Shown: one piece after another, positions 12,171-23,521 of the stretch
How the letters are laid out: each line of letters opens with the position of its first letter
How positions within the stretch are numbered: position 1 is the first letter of the stretch
Assembly (NCBI GenBank): GCA_037951105.1
Contig: JBAMJV010007464.1
Span: forward strand, 52,212-116,211
Direction: 5' to 3'
DNA length: 64,000 nucleotides
From: Echinarachnius parma
Lineage: Eukaryota > Echinodermata > Echinoidea > Clypeasteroida > Echinarachniidae
Notes under the pieces: generated by a model
Databases searched by the model: none
What the model was told of the DNA's origin: nothing
What the model saw: only the letters and a program-made list of their open reading frames with translations
Position numbers and translations under genes: made by a program

Positions 12171-12352
12171 TACGTAATTAATTGATTGATTGATCGATTT
12201 ACTGATTGATTAATATATTCATTGATTGATTAATGTGACTGATTGATTGATTGCTTATTTAATTGATTGATTGTTAAATTGATTGATTAATTGATTTATT
12301 GATTGATTGACTGATTGATTGATTGGTTGATTGATCGATTGATAAATTGATA
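12171..12352. repeat. (ATTG)n imperfect microsatellite
   Basis: About 180 bp of ATTGATTG with scattered substitutions, including ATCG steps and AATT interruptions. The degree of decay suggests an old array. Confidence 0.95.
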
Positions 12353-14589
12353 TAGATACATGTAGAATGCTAGATGATCGGAATATGTATTTATATATTT
12401 ATTTTGTTATAAAAACATATTCTAATGAGATAACATGGTTAGAGAATTATAAAGGTGAAAGTAAAATTAACTGTAAACACAATATAAAAGTAATACAAGC
12501 ATTTAATATTCTTACTCCAGATGTGCAAACTACTTGTTCTACTAACAACGTATAACTATCGCATTTTAATTGTTGGATTGTGCATTGACATGGAAAGGAT
12601 GAATTCGTCAGAAAAAACGAAACTTTTTTTTGTTGTTGAAAGAAAATGAACCAAGTGAAGCATTGTCTGCGATTATAATTGCTATGGGGGAACACCGGGA
12701 CCCTTCTGAGCAAAAAACCTCGTCAATTATAAGTGTTTGCCAATTGTAATAGTTCTGCGTATCATAGAAACGGAAGCATTTCGAAGAATTTAGGCTGGGA
12801 CACGACTAAAAAAAACGGAAGGCAACTATTCTGTCAATAAAAGGACGATGAATGAATGAAGAAATGAGAAAAGGGGAGAAAGAAAAAATCTGACTTTAGA
12901 AAGTAAAATTGTAATATATCATGATGCAATATTCAAACGGCATTAAATGCCCTGGATAATTATGCTGGATAGGTAAATGATATATAATTCTTATGGAGCA
13001 TAAAACTCACAAAATTAAATGTTTTCAGAAAGCGTGTTGTCCCTCACTTTTTTTTTTCTTTCCAGAACCTAAACTTGAAGTAACATCACCCCAAAAATAC
13101 AATAAAGTGGCCGGTTTAGACAACGGAAAAGTGGCACCTCTGCTAATCTAGCCTTACTAGACTAGTGTGCGTCTGCTATCAATGCAGTATCGCCGGCAGG
13201 ATTAGCACAGGTCGCTCACTCCGCATGCCTTGGACCGCCCGGTCAACCGCATTATTATCACAGATATCATATCAGCAATAAGGTTTTGAAACGCAATCAT
13301 TCATTGTTTGACAACCTGACATATTTATGATCACCCCCAAACCATAAATGTATCTTAATTGCAATTCCGGTAATCCATCCACGTTTGTCATCGCATATAT
13401 AGTAATTTAGAATGCTTATCGTGACTTGTGTGAAAATTAACAATAATTATTATTCTCATATTAATGTTTTTTCTCTTAATCGCAAATTGCTTTTATCGTC
13501 ACCTTTTCTCAACGCAGGTATTGTTACTTAAAACAAAAAAGAAAATCAATCAAATTTATGACTCCTAATAAATGTGTGGAAAGCTAGTGATATCATTGAT
13601 ATGTGTTTAACACATGCAAAGCCATTTCGTGTCGATTTGCATCGCTTTATCTGTTTATCTGGACACGACCTACATTTTTTTCAATAGAGTTTAAATATGC
13701 CTAGGCTAAGAAGGGTTAATCTTGATTTGTACAGGTGTCATACCGATCCGACAACGGAGAGCGTTTTTTTCTCCGAATCTCTGATAAACGATTGTGATAA
13801 ATATGATATCGCTCGTTATTAATGGGGGAATTGAAATGTGGCAAAAACAAGTGACGGTATGCGTTTGGTCACGCACACCTTTCGTTGTCATGTTTGTCGT
13901 GTCTGAGCAACTTATCTCATTGCCCTATAAATCAAAGATCTGAACTCTCGAAGTGACAGTTATTAAATTTGTTTAAAAAAAAGAAATAGTGAACTGTTGT
14001 AAAAGAACGATATTAATTGACCCATTGTTGGTTGAAACGAATGCAACATAAAGGTGATATTCATCGGATACATTCCAAATTGTGTAAGTAGTGATATCAG
14101 CAAATTATGATGAATATAAGATAACATAGTTTACGCACAGTTGTAAATCAAAAACAAAACAGTGATATTCAATAGATTAATTCTAAGTTGTCAAATTAGC
14201 AACAACGATTTAGGTTAAAAAGCGTGTGATTTACAGGAGGAGGTATACTAGATGCAATACATCTTAATATTCTAAATATTAAAACATAGATGAACATGAT
14301 TTATGGTTATGACAGGTATGATATCGCAGAAAACCACAATTGCACGTGAAATTATGCGTGGACATTTTGGAAAAAATATGACTTTTCTAACTGGAAGATT
14401 TATATCACATAATACACTTCTTCTTTTTGGTAACAGTATAATGCACTTAAAACAACTTCGTTCAATTGATTACTCCTCAAATTGATTAATATATCGACAT
14501 TTTGATAGATTAGGAGCGTCCGATAATCTAGAATGAAAATGTAAAATCAGTAAAATTGCAACAAGGTGAAGACTGAAACACACAAGCTG
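12353..14589. other. Unassigned AT-rich region (possible intron)
   Basis: No exon or repeat boundary could be supported. If the minus-strand methyltransferase gene continues toward lower coordinates, this would be intronic. A search by eye for the motif expected after the first exon (Arg-Glu-Trp-Leu-Gly) found nothing in any minus-strand frame. Confidence 0.35.
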
Positions 14590-14930
14590 CACTCTAAACA
14601 ATAACTAGTCAAAATGACCAGAAACCTAGTCAGCCGGGCATCTGCACTATTTCTAGTCAAAATGATCTGGAAAATCTAGTCAAATATTGATGTTCTTATT
14701 TTATATTGCCTTTGTATACAGAAAAATAAATTGAAATTATACTCAATAACGTGAAAACGCTATTGAGTATAATTTTAGATTATTTTTCTGTATAAAAAGA
14801 CAATAACAATTTTTATTTAATTAAAACATCAATGTATTTGACTAGATTTCCGGATCATTTTGACTAGAAATAGTGCAGATGCCCGGCTGACTAGGTTTCT
14901 GGTCATTTTGGCTAGTTATTTTTTAGAGTG
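14590..14930. mobile_element. Long-arm foldback element, 341 bp
   Basis: The two arms are near-perfect reverse complements of about 160 bp. The left arm begins CACTCTAAA and the right arm ends TTTAGAGTG. Both carry the word ACTAGTCAAAATGA or its relatives several times (for example at 14605 and 14656, with inverse copies near 14862 and 14908), together with CCTAGTCAGCCGGGCATCTG. The turn lies near 14755. No ORF and no certain target-site duplication was seen. The transposon superfamily was not recognised. Confidence 0.9.
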
Positions 14931-17056
14931 TGGAGTGTTTTCCGACTTCTGACATGGCAAAGGTGGGAAAGGGAAAACTTTCTAAATGTCAATGTAACTA
15001 CAACAATTTTTTAGACACTGAATTCAAGTTTTGAATTCAGACTTAACCTATATATGGCAATATATAGCGCCCTTTGTTTAGTAATCCTATGTAATTTAAT
15101 ATCCTACTTTATGTTAATGTATACACAAATGATACATAGGTATGTGGGTATGTGAGTAAAAGGATTGCTTGACATTTATTATACGGGACTGCATGAAAAC
15201 AAAAACCTCGCGACAATTTTGTTTTCGGTCGGCAATCGCAAATTGAACTTGGAGTTTGATATCAGATATTTGCTATTTCATTTGGGAATTCGATCTGCTT
15301 TTTCGTTGTTTTCCCTACTGTGTCCCAACTTATTGAGTCGTTTGATACAAATCGAATGCTAAATGAATGTAACAAGTTTGTAAGAACTTTCTATTTGACT
15401 TTTAGGATACTTGAATTTGATTTGATTTAATACCGGCTATCCTATTCAGATAAATATCAACATTTTAGAAAAAGAAACAGATTTGGAAGTCAGAAAACGT
15501 AGTTATTATTTAAACAAATACATACGAAAAATGTTTTCCACATTATGAAATACAATATTATTCAAGAGATTAATATCTGTAAGCAATTAATTATTCTTTT
15601 CGCAATTTCTTGTCACGTACTTAACAAAAAAGGGTCAGCTTGGATCTTTTAACCAGGGTGGATTAGATTGAGAAAACAAAATAACGTTTCCTAATTAAAA
15701 CACATCATGAATTTAATACTGCGATGATAATGTATTTTTTAATGAATGTTATGCTGTAATCATGTTAGTGTATTTATATGAATGTAATAATGACTATTTT
15801 CACAGAGGTATATTGAATTGAATTGAATTGAAGTTCATTATGTCCATGATCATTACATAGAAAATTGTTATAACGGATGACAGGTCGGAATTATATTTGA
15901 CGGGAGAATTATTGTGGTGACGATTATGACCGGCAACAGCCGGGTGTTTTCTTCATTTATCCTCTAACATTTTTGTTTTAATATCGGAAATCTTGTTTAT
16001 ATTGTTTTTATAAATTGAGAGTTATAACATAATGATAGCCAGGCAAATTGACAATGATATAAACCGTATAATCGGAGAATCTAAGGTCCTCCACACCAAT
16101 TTCTATTCATGTTTAGTTAGGGTGCGCATTGTATGGAAAAGTGGATATATTTTACCAGAATTCGTTGTGTTTATGGCAGACGTAACTCAATATTTAATAT
16201 ATAAATTTGAACGATATATATATCTTTTATAATCATGTAACGAAGATAGCAGGTCTCGAGGATCTTATGTCAAACCGCCAAACTTAGTTCATTGTGGCAT
16301 CCATGTTTAAAACTCTTAAAACGGATGTTAATAAAAAAAAAGTATTTAAACAATTAACACACGCGTATATAATTGCTTAATACAAACTTAATACATCTTT
16401 GATAGTTTCGATTGGTTGTTAATTGTTCTAGAAATACTTCGTTTTTATTTTGTTCGATGATAATTGCAAGTAAACGATACAACACGAAACAAGGTTGTCG
16501 GCCACATTTTCCAGAACAACTATAGCATGTATAGTGTAGATGGAGTTTACGTTATCCTTTCCGCGCCGCTTACCTACTAATTTAACAATCCCAAGACCTT
16601 TCAATAAATTAATGTTAAATTATTATTTTTTTAAAAATATAATACAAATCAATAAACTGGTATACTGGCAATTAAACTAAACCTTCGATCTCCATGCTTT
16701 GCACGTATACCGAAACAAAAAACGAAGATGAGCACGAGGTAATATGTTGCAATTTTTGTTGTCAATTATTAATTTTAGATGCATTTTTAAATATCATACA
16801 AATATCAGACATAATTTTTGAATATCAGAAGCCTCGAAGTAGAGAAGCCTCGAAATGCACATTTACATTTTGAAGTCCTATTTTTTGTTTATCTTTTCGA
16901 TTAACTAGATAGACCAGACGGGTCAACATCGATTCAATCAATTGAAAGATTATCACATCATTAAACAAAAATCGATGCTAAATTCGATTTAAGTGTCAAT
17001 ATTATTATTGTGAAACACCTTGTACAGGATGTTCATATTACGTGCCTAATACTCAC
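14931..17056 (-). other. Sequence downstream of the methyltransferase exon; presumed intron
   Basis: This is 2.1 kb of AT-rich DNA lying 3' of the splice donor on the minus strand. A short run of GAATT repeats is at 15813-15832. No following exon was found. The small ORFs (15165-15362, 16032-16232) are on the opposite strand and have no recognisable domain. Confidence 0.35.
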
Positions 17057-17275
17057 GACGTACCTTTCTTTGAGTCCCGAGGACTCGGCGATCTCCTCGC
17101 TAGTCTTCGGGTCCTTCTGGCTCGCCATGATGTTGAAGAGGCCGGTCTCAGAGCCCAGACTCAGAGCCAGGGTGATCGTCGCCGCGTTCAGGGTCTTCAT
17201 CATCCTATCGGCGAAATCGCCCGCCGTCTCGTCGCCTCCGTTCTCCGCTTTCCGCATCCGAATGTGTGCATCCAT
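17057..17275 (-). CDS. First coding exon of an Rv2258c-like SAM-dependent methyltransferase
   Basis: Seventy-three codons begin at ATG 17275 in a good context (AAAATGG) and end at Tyr-Val, followed by a GTGAGT donor at 17056-17051. Reading on past that donor gives a tail unlike the family. Residues about 20-73 contain FADRMMKTLNAATITLALSL, ETGLFNIMA and KTSEEIAESSGLKERYV. From memory, these match the N-terminal winged-helix/dimerisation region of the metazoan proteins usually named SAM-dependent methyltransferase Rv2258c-like, where Arg-Glu-Trp-Leu-Gly follows the Tyr-Val. The catalytic Rossmann domain must be in later exons, none of which was found at lower coordinates. The substrate of this family in animals is unknown to me. 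The exon is GC-richer than its surroundings, as expected for coding sequence. The overlapping plus-strand ORFs are shadows. A recently dead copy cannot be excluded. Confidence 0.72.
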
Positions 17276-17330
17276 TTTTGTCCGATTATGATGGTGTTGT
17301 TTGTATATATATATTTGTTCTGTTTTTTAA
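17276..17330 (-). promoter_or_regulatory. Possible short 5' leader with TATA-like run
   Basis: Immediately upstream of the exon on the minus strand is a run of TATATATATA (17304-17313), about 30 bp before the ATG. If it acted as a TATA box, the leader would be only a few bases long. It may equally be a simple repeat in a longer 5' UTR or an upstream intron. No initiator motif was identified. Confidence 0.2.
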
Positions 17331-19160
17331 TTTGATTCGTTATTGTAGGGCTCTTTTCCCGCTCAATTTGTGGTTGCGCGCGGCCTCTTTATTGCTCGGT
17401 CCACTTGTAAAACTAATATCCCAAACACAAGCCTGTTGCTCACTGCGACATTGAAGAGGGAGTAAGAACAAAGCTGATGGATATCAGGAAGCTGTTCGAC
17501 GGTAAAACTACTATTGTCCCGTTCTCACCGGTGCAGACATTTCATTGGACGCAGGCGATACTTCAGGTCTCAAACTCAGATTTTAAAAAGTGTGTATTCA
17601 AACGAACCAAAGCGTGATTGGAAGATAGACAATTACGCGCAGTGAGTATGTTATCTTCAAGAACAGACATCAAAGTAAACCTCCACTCAGTATACTTTCG
17701 GAAGGAAAAATGACCTGGGTAGACTGATGCTGGCGCTAGTGCGAGGCAGTATACGTTTCATGGAGTGTCTATAAATTGGTAGTCGAAAGTTTCATGACGA
17801 ATTGGCGACTGATAAGGCCTGAACCTCTGACAATCGAATATATATCATTATCGAGCTATGAATCTATCTATAGGGGGCGAGATCCAACCCCAGTCAGGCA
17901 CAGACACGCACACTCTCTCTGCATTAGCTCTCAGATCAAGCGCTCATTGCGCACGCTCAGTATTTCGCTTCGCTCCAATCATACTTCAACGCGCCATCGA
18001 TGTAAAAGTACGGTGGTTCGCAGGGGGGCGGCTGTCATAAATGTAGTATTCCGATGTGCGATTGTTTTGGAGACTGGGGAACTACTATCACCCCTCCTCC
18101 CCTCAATAACTCGCACAAAATGTAGACAGTGATTTCTGCCGCATGACGGTTATCAATAATACAGTTTAGTACCGGAAATGCTGCAGATTTATCAAAACGT
18201 TACGCAAAGTGACAGTCTTGCACGATAAGAGGTAACGGGTAAATTCTTTTCGAAAATCATTATTATTATTTACAATGTGCTTACTCATTAAGTACTTTCC
18301 TCAAACCTTTTCTTTCGTTGACTATTCACTCACAGTTATATGATACATAAGGACTCATTTTCCAACCACCAAGCATAGTCACATGTACATTGTATATGTA
18401 CAAACATAACAAACACAAACATAACGCACACACGTGCGTAGACATGAACATTATTACATTCCGCATTTTGCACAATGATAAATAATTACAATTCAAACGA
18501 TTTGACGTAGAACTTCTAAAATAGTAGAATTAATTCATGATTTGGTTATTATCCCAAAGTACACAACCCTCTCTATGAAGTATGGTTTACCAATGAATGT
18601 ATATGCTATGCATGGTCGACCAAAATAAATTATGTATTTATCAAATGGGCACACGGATATTAAATATCTTGTTAGTGATTTGGAGGACACAATATTATAA
18701 ATAATAGTTGTTAAAATATAACAATATATAAATCCACATTTAAGTTGAATAAAACAAATGTATGGTTTTTTTTCAGGCGAAGATAATACTATTACAGATA
18801 TAGATACTAAAATATCACAGACATAAATCAACATAAAAGTTGTACAAAAAAGTTTTTTTTTTTCATGCGAAGACAATATTTCCTTCGGATATTCATTGTC
18901 TTAACTAGGATTTATCGGGCAAAGATGATCCGTCATGGTGGAAATGACGTCACTACTGAGTTGTACGAGTTCACTACCCGTAATAAACATTTATGAATGA
19001 AACATTACCAAGGGCATAATTCCCCATTCATGTTTCTAAATAATGCGGCTAACAACATTAACATCGTGGCGATTTAATTTCCTCTTAATGGACTCTTAAC
19101 GGTGAACGATTAAAATAGAATTAAATCAAATTCGCATCCGCCTTTCATTGTGTCACAATT
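17331..19160. other. Region upstream of the methyltransferase exon; unassigned
   Basis: The stretch 17340-18120 is less AT-rich than average and contains many CpG steps, which fits a promoter-proximal or unmethylated block. No exon was recognised. The 118-aa plus-strand frame at 17776-18132 has no motif. A palindromic cAMP-response-like TGACGTCA occurs near 18944. Sequence 18500-18900 is AT-rich with TTTTTTTCAGGCGAAGA / TTTTCATGCGAAGA repeats about 80 bp apart. Confidence 0.3.
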
Positions 19161-19756
19161 ACAGGCGGTGACGTAGTTACTAGATGGGAGAGGGGGAAGT
19201 GGGAGGGGTGAGGGGGGGGGGGGGGGGGAGAGGGGGCACATATCCCTGCCGGAATGAACACACTCATCCACAGTGTGAACACGGTGGACCACAATGTTAA
19301 ATTCGAGCGTTTTCGCAGTGTGAAAACCAACTGACACAGTGATCATACTAATGATCACACTGTGAACACACTGTGATCACACTATATGAACAAACTATGA
19401 GGGCACTATCGCCACCGTGTGAAATTGCCTGTGTTTACAGTGTGTAAAACGCTGCGCTCACATACTGTGTATCTCAGCAATTTTAGAGTGTGTCCACAGT
19501 GTGTTAACAGTGTGAGTTGACTTTCACACTGTGAAAACGCTCGAATTTAACATTGTGGTCCACACTGTCAAACACTGTTCACACTATGTCCACAATGTGG
19601 ACGAGTGTGTTCTTTCCGGCAGGGCTAGGGCACGTTCCCACATAAGCAGGAACATTAATACGGGGAAAATCATTTAAAAACAAAGAAATCCCAAGAGTGC
19701 GCCCAAGAATAATTCCGTATGCCCCCAATCAGTCCGACTACGCTATGCCACTGATT
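19161..19756. mobile_element. GGCGTAGC-end element with internal G-run, host of a nested MITE
   Basis: The left side reads GGCGGTGACGTAGTTACT followed by a G-run near 19212-19228. The right side reads GCCCCCAATCAGTCCGACTACGCTATGCCACTG. These are the same ends seen in the elements at 20.9 and 22.1 kb, and the interior words AAAACAAAGAAAT and AGTGTGCCC-like sequence are shared too. The 19244-19624 element is inserted within it. Its short inverted ends and hAT-like CAGTGG terminus suggest a non-autonomous DNA transposon; this is an inference. Confidence 0.6.
19244..19624. mobile_element. Foldback MITE with repeated CACAGTGTG motifs
   Basis: Terminal inverted repeats are CCCTGCCGGAATGAACACAC and the inverse GTGTGTTCTTTCCGGCAGGG. 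Arms of 90-100 bp share GACCACAATGTTAAATTCGA / CGAATTTAACATTGTGGTCC. Between them, the near-palindromic words CACAGTGTG, CACACTGTG and CACTGTGATC recur more than ten times. Such subterminal repetition is typical of transposase-binding arrays. No coding capacity and no clear target-site duplication were seen. Confidence 0.85.
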
Positions 19757-20292
19757 ACGACATGAACGATGATTGCATTTACAATTTAATTTAATTAATA
19801 GGCAACCTGAATGGGAAGAGCTATTAATAGCTATAATATGCTATTTGAGTAGAGCCCTTTTACCCAAAGAGACAATCGTCTTAATGTTTGACATCATAAT
19901 AAGGTCATTGACTAGATCCTTCCAACTACTGACAGAAATGAATAAAATGACCTTCTTATATTTGCAAATTAAAGGGTCTTGCAAACATTGTTGGTATGTG
20001 CACAAAATTAGTTGGATGGCTGCTCGAGCTATGTCATTTTGATATTCTATACATGCAGAAAAGTAATGATGGTATCATGCACGGCAAACAGACTTATTAT
20101 TTTTTCTAAGATAATAAACGCAAAATGGAAAACTAAGGAACTATAAAAAAAAAAAATAAAAAAACACACGAAGTATGATGGAGCATTTGATATAACTTTT
20201 TCACACAACTCCAAGATCATATATATATTCTCAATATACTATGGAAATTTCGCCCAAACCTTTGTATTACCAGACCCAATTATCAAAGCCAT
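19757..20292. other. Unassigned sequence
   Basis: No feature was recognised. The 89-aa frame at 19773-20042 is open but has no domain signature or splice context I could support. An A-rich run lies at 20144-20164. Confidence 0.35.
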
Positions 20293-20519
20293 TAAGCCCC
20301 TCGCACACATAGCCGACTCGACCTGATCCGGCTGGTTTTCAGTCGGATCGGGTCAGTATGCGTTGCCTCAGAACTCCGATTTAGCAATTCAAGAACCAGT
20401 CGGAGGTCAGTCGGGGCCGATTCAACACGTCGAAATGGCTCCGTCTGAGCGAAACCCACTCTAGCCTGACTGAAATCAGTCGGATCGGATCGAGTCGGCT
20501 CTGTGTGCGTTTGGCTTTA
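20293..20519. mobile_element. Short TIR element rich in CAGTCGG
   Basis: The left end TAAGCCCCTCGCACACATAG is mirrored by the right end CTGTGTGCGTTTGGCTTTA, giving roughly 40-bp imperfect terminal inverted repeats that include AGCCGACTCGA. Inside, CAGTCGG / CCGACTG occurs about six times. The element is about 227 bp and non-coding, and its GC content is well above the flanks. Confidence 0.75.
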
Positions 20520-20865
20520 GACTCACATACGCGTAATTATGACTACTGATTTTTAATTTCCGAAACGAACAGTTCTGCAATTTGTCACCCAACAATATTA
20601 CCTCGTATCTTTAAGGTATATAATTATCATTAATTACATACATTGTACCACTTAATTATGCCGTCTCTCTGGGTACGTCGACCAAGTGTTTAAAGGTCAG
20701 CCTGCCTCTGAAGAAGATTCTGCTATAGGTTCGTACTACGTACTCAGGCCCTCATGTTAGTACACAGGCGGTTTTTTTTAGCACTAGATACGCAGTTTTC
20801 AGCAATGTTTGTCATCATAACTTTTAAAGGGAAGTTTTGTTTTAGTTTCATTGAATTCTAGTGAC
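20520..20865. other. Unassigned sequence
   Basis: No gene or repeat was recognised. Short imperfect palindromes such as GTACTACGTAC near 20732 do not extend. Confidence 0.35.
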
Positions 20866-21068
20866 AAGTGGCGTAGCTACTGGGAGTGGGGGCGGCACGG
20901 GGGAGGGGGGGGGGAGCAATAATTTGAAGAAAAAACTCAATTCAAAACATAATGACATAAGGGGAACATGTTATTAAACAAAGAAATACATAAGGTGTTC
21001 CCACCCAATAATTGTTGTGCCCCCCCCCCCCCCCCCCCCCCCCAATCAGTGCGACCATGGTACGCCAC
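20866..21068. mobile_element. GGCGTAGC-end element with opposed G- and C-runs
   Basis: Left end AAGTGGCGTAGCTACTGG and right end GCGACCATGGTACGCCAC are inverted. A G-run near 20902-20914 and a C-run of about 24 near 21020-21043 sit at opposite ends and could pair. The 7-mer TAGTGAC flanks both sides (20859-20865 and 21069-21075), a plausible target-site duplication. The core AATAATTTGAAGAAAAAACTC ... AAACAAAGAAATACATAAGG is shared with the copy near 22.1 kb. Confidence 0.7.
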
Positions 21069-21276
21069 TAGTGACTAAAACATGTATACAGCTATATCAT
21101 TGCAAGCTTATACATTTAGTTGCAACGCTTAATGGTAAAACGAAATCTTAACGGTTCATTTAGGGCGCTGTTTTGATTCAAAATAACATCCGTTAACGCA
21201 AGAGGGTGCTATGTAGACATGAGGAATTTCACCTGGATGATGTATATTATTTTGTTGAAAAGTAACCATGCATAAA

Positions 21277-21644
21277 AGGGACTTAGTAACATGGTCCGAA
21301 TCTTCAAAATAAACTTGGAACTCTAGGGTTCTCTCATACCTTATTATATTCATAGTAACAATACACAAAACATGGTATACAGGTTTCGGTTTTTCAAATT
21401 TCCATTTCGTTCAAAAGATATTTACGATTGAAGTGTTCGGATGTTCGGATAATTTAAGCCGTGTACGAAGTAAGTGCAATAGGTTAGTAAATATCACTTT
21501 GCACCTTTGCTCATATCTCAGCCAGAAAACATCCAATTAACGTGAAATGTTCACACATTACTTTGTGGACATATCAGATCACACCAATATTTGATTAATC
21601 ACTCATCACTTTTTTGCACTTTTCAACAAGGTTTCTAGATCCCT
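21277..21644. mobile_element. Family B TTAA MITE, copy 3
   Basis: Starts AGGGACTTAGTAACATGGTC and ends GTTTCTAGATCCCT before TTAA (21645-21648). The 5' flank reads ATAA instead of TTAA. The interior carries CATACCTTATTATATTCATA, TTTCGGTTTTTCAAATTTCC, CCGTGTACGAAGTAAGTGCA and CATATCTCAGCCA. It is more diverged than copies 1 and 7, so probably older. Confidence 0.88.
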
Positions 21645-22081
21645 TTAAATGTGAGCTTACGTAATATTTTCAATAAATATGCAGAACATTTTAAAATGAT
21701 CGGTTTAAAAATCATGGAACACAATTTGTGACACACGTTTCATTCAAATCATATATTGATATTGGCCGTTTCTGAACCCATTTTCTTCTAACACGTTTTG
21801 TTCAATACGGTGAAATCATTTGCCGATCAACTATTTGCGAGCGTTTACTGCTAAAGCTTACAGTACATGGTAAAAATTATAGGAAAACACTTTCGGAATG
21901 TCCATAAATATGTATCGTACATAATTTGTTATTGCAATTAACCCTTACGTAATTTAATCTCGGCCATGTTTAGGACACATATTATCATACAGAACATGTA
22001 GAATCAGATCTATTGATTTGCTCCTTAACGCACACGATAGCTACACAATGAATGACTTGCAGATTATGGTATTGTGCTATT
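21645..22081. other. Unassigned AT-rich sequence
   Basis: No gene or repeat boundary was recognised. Confidence 0.4.
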
Positions 22082-22410
22082 CAGTGGCATATAGCTACAG
22101 GGTGGGCATGGTGGGGGGGGGGGGGGGGGGGGGTAGCATATGCCCCAAATCATTTTCCCATAAATATTACAAAATAATATGAGGGGTAGTGCAAATAATT
22201 TAACATTGACACCATTAACATAAAATCTCTGACTATCAGTTTAGGACACAATAATCATATAGAACAAATAATTTTCCAAAAACATTACATGACATAAGGG
22301 GAAATTATGTGTAAAATATAAAGAAATACATAAAGTGTGCCCTCTAGCCCCCCCCCCCCCCCCCCCAACATGTGCGTGCCCCAAAATCAGCCCGACCACG
22401 CTACGCTATT
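22082..22410. mobile_element. GGCGTAGC-end element, larger copy
   Basis: Left end CAGTGGCATATAGCTACAGG followed by a G-run of about 20. The right end has a C-run of about 18 near 22350-22367 and then AAAATCAGCCCGACCACGCTA. Interior phrases ATGACATAAGGGGAA, AAAGAAATACATAA and GTGTGCCC match the 20.9-kb copy. Neither strand has a usable frame. Confidence 0.7.
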
Positions 22411-22615
22411 CAAGTGGGTCAAGTATATTCTGTAGATATCATATATGGCACTCTAGAGGGGTAATGAATTTACAAATTTATTGGTGGACGCAATAATCAT
22501 GATAATTGAAATCAATTTGATATGACGACTGCTGATACTTTTTATTTTTATTTCCATGCTTCAAAATATTTTTACATATCTGTTATGTTTTTAACTATAA
22601 AACCCATTCGTTTAA

Positions 22616-23410
22616 CCCTAATAGGGCCGGGGGGGGGGGGGGGGGCCATAATGGCCCCCCCCCCTCCGCGATTTTTTTTTATTGCTCCAAAACGCTGTAA
22701 GATGACGCGCCGCTGCTCCGTGACATTTTTCTTTCGGGTCTTGCGCACATTTTAAAACAAAAAATTTGAAAATCGGACATACCGTTACAAAGTCACGTGA
22801 CCTTTTGTCTATGCATGTCAGCCCGAAAATCGCTCAATTTCGTGATTTGTGTACAAAACATATGGAAATATCAATTTTCGTAAAATGAGGTTTATCATTG
22901 GTTATTCAGTGTTGTTTACATTTATATGTTGTTTTGGGGGTTCAAAATACTTAAATTATAGTTAGAAATAAAATAAACAACAAAAACAATAAAATACTTA
23001 AGTTTAAAAAAACAAAGAAATACATAAGAAATTATCAAAACAATAGAAAACATAAGGAAGAACCTGGCTCTTCCTAATTTTTTTGTCGTATTATTATTCC
23101 ACATGCTCTAAAGAATATATGTAGTGAAAACCAGAGTTTAATTATGAATAATATATGATTTATGGGTAAAAATATGAATTTCATGACTTATTTGCATAAA
23201 TTACCATAAATATGCAAATTAATGAATTTTTCAAATTTTAAAAAAATTACCATTGTATTCTATACACTTCACTTATCATGCGTGCAAATTTTCACGGCGA
23301 TCGGCCGCTCCGCGGCCGAGATCTTAGGGGGTGGGGGGGGGGGGGCCATAATGGCCCCCCCCCCCCCCCCCGGCCTGCTGAAGACCTCAAATAGCCCGGC
23401 CCTTTTAGGG
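22616..23410. mobile_element. TTAA-flanked element with hairpin G/C ends (family P)
   Basis: TTAA at 22612-22615 and 23411-23414 flanks CCCTAATAGGGCCGG and its inverse CCGGCCCTTTTAGGG. Just inside each end, a poly-G run, the palindrome CCATAATGG and a poly-C run form a potential perfect hairpin (22629-22671 and about 23326-23372). Near the right end is a GATCGGCCGCTCCGCGGCC word. At about 795 bp with no transposase frame, the CCCTAA terminus and TTAA duplication make a piggyBac-like non-autonomous element the best reading. Confidence 0.78.
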
Positions 23411-23521
23411 TTAAGTTGAATTAAGGTTAAGTTGTCAAGAATTGTTAACAATAATTAAACCTGTAAATGTTACTTATAATGTCGAAATGCTGCAAATAAT
23501 TAATTTTCTTTTCATTCTAAA

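Noticed and set aside
1-17056. Second and later exons of the methyltransferase gene
   Set aside because: All minus-strand open frames were read for the expected Arg-Glu-Trp-Leu-Gly continuation and a glycine-rich SAM-binding motif, and none was found. Short exons could still have been missed.
17010-17454. Plus-strand ORFs opposite the methyltransferase exon
   Set aside because: They are antisense shadows. The minus-strand frame carries family residues and a correctly placed splice donor.
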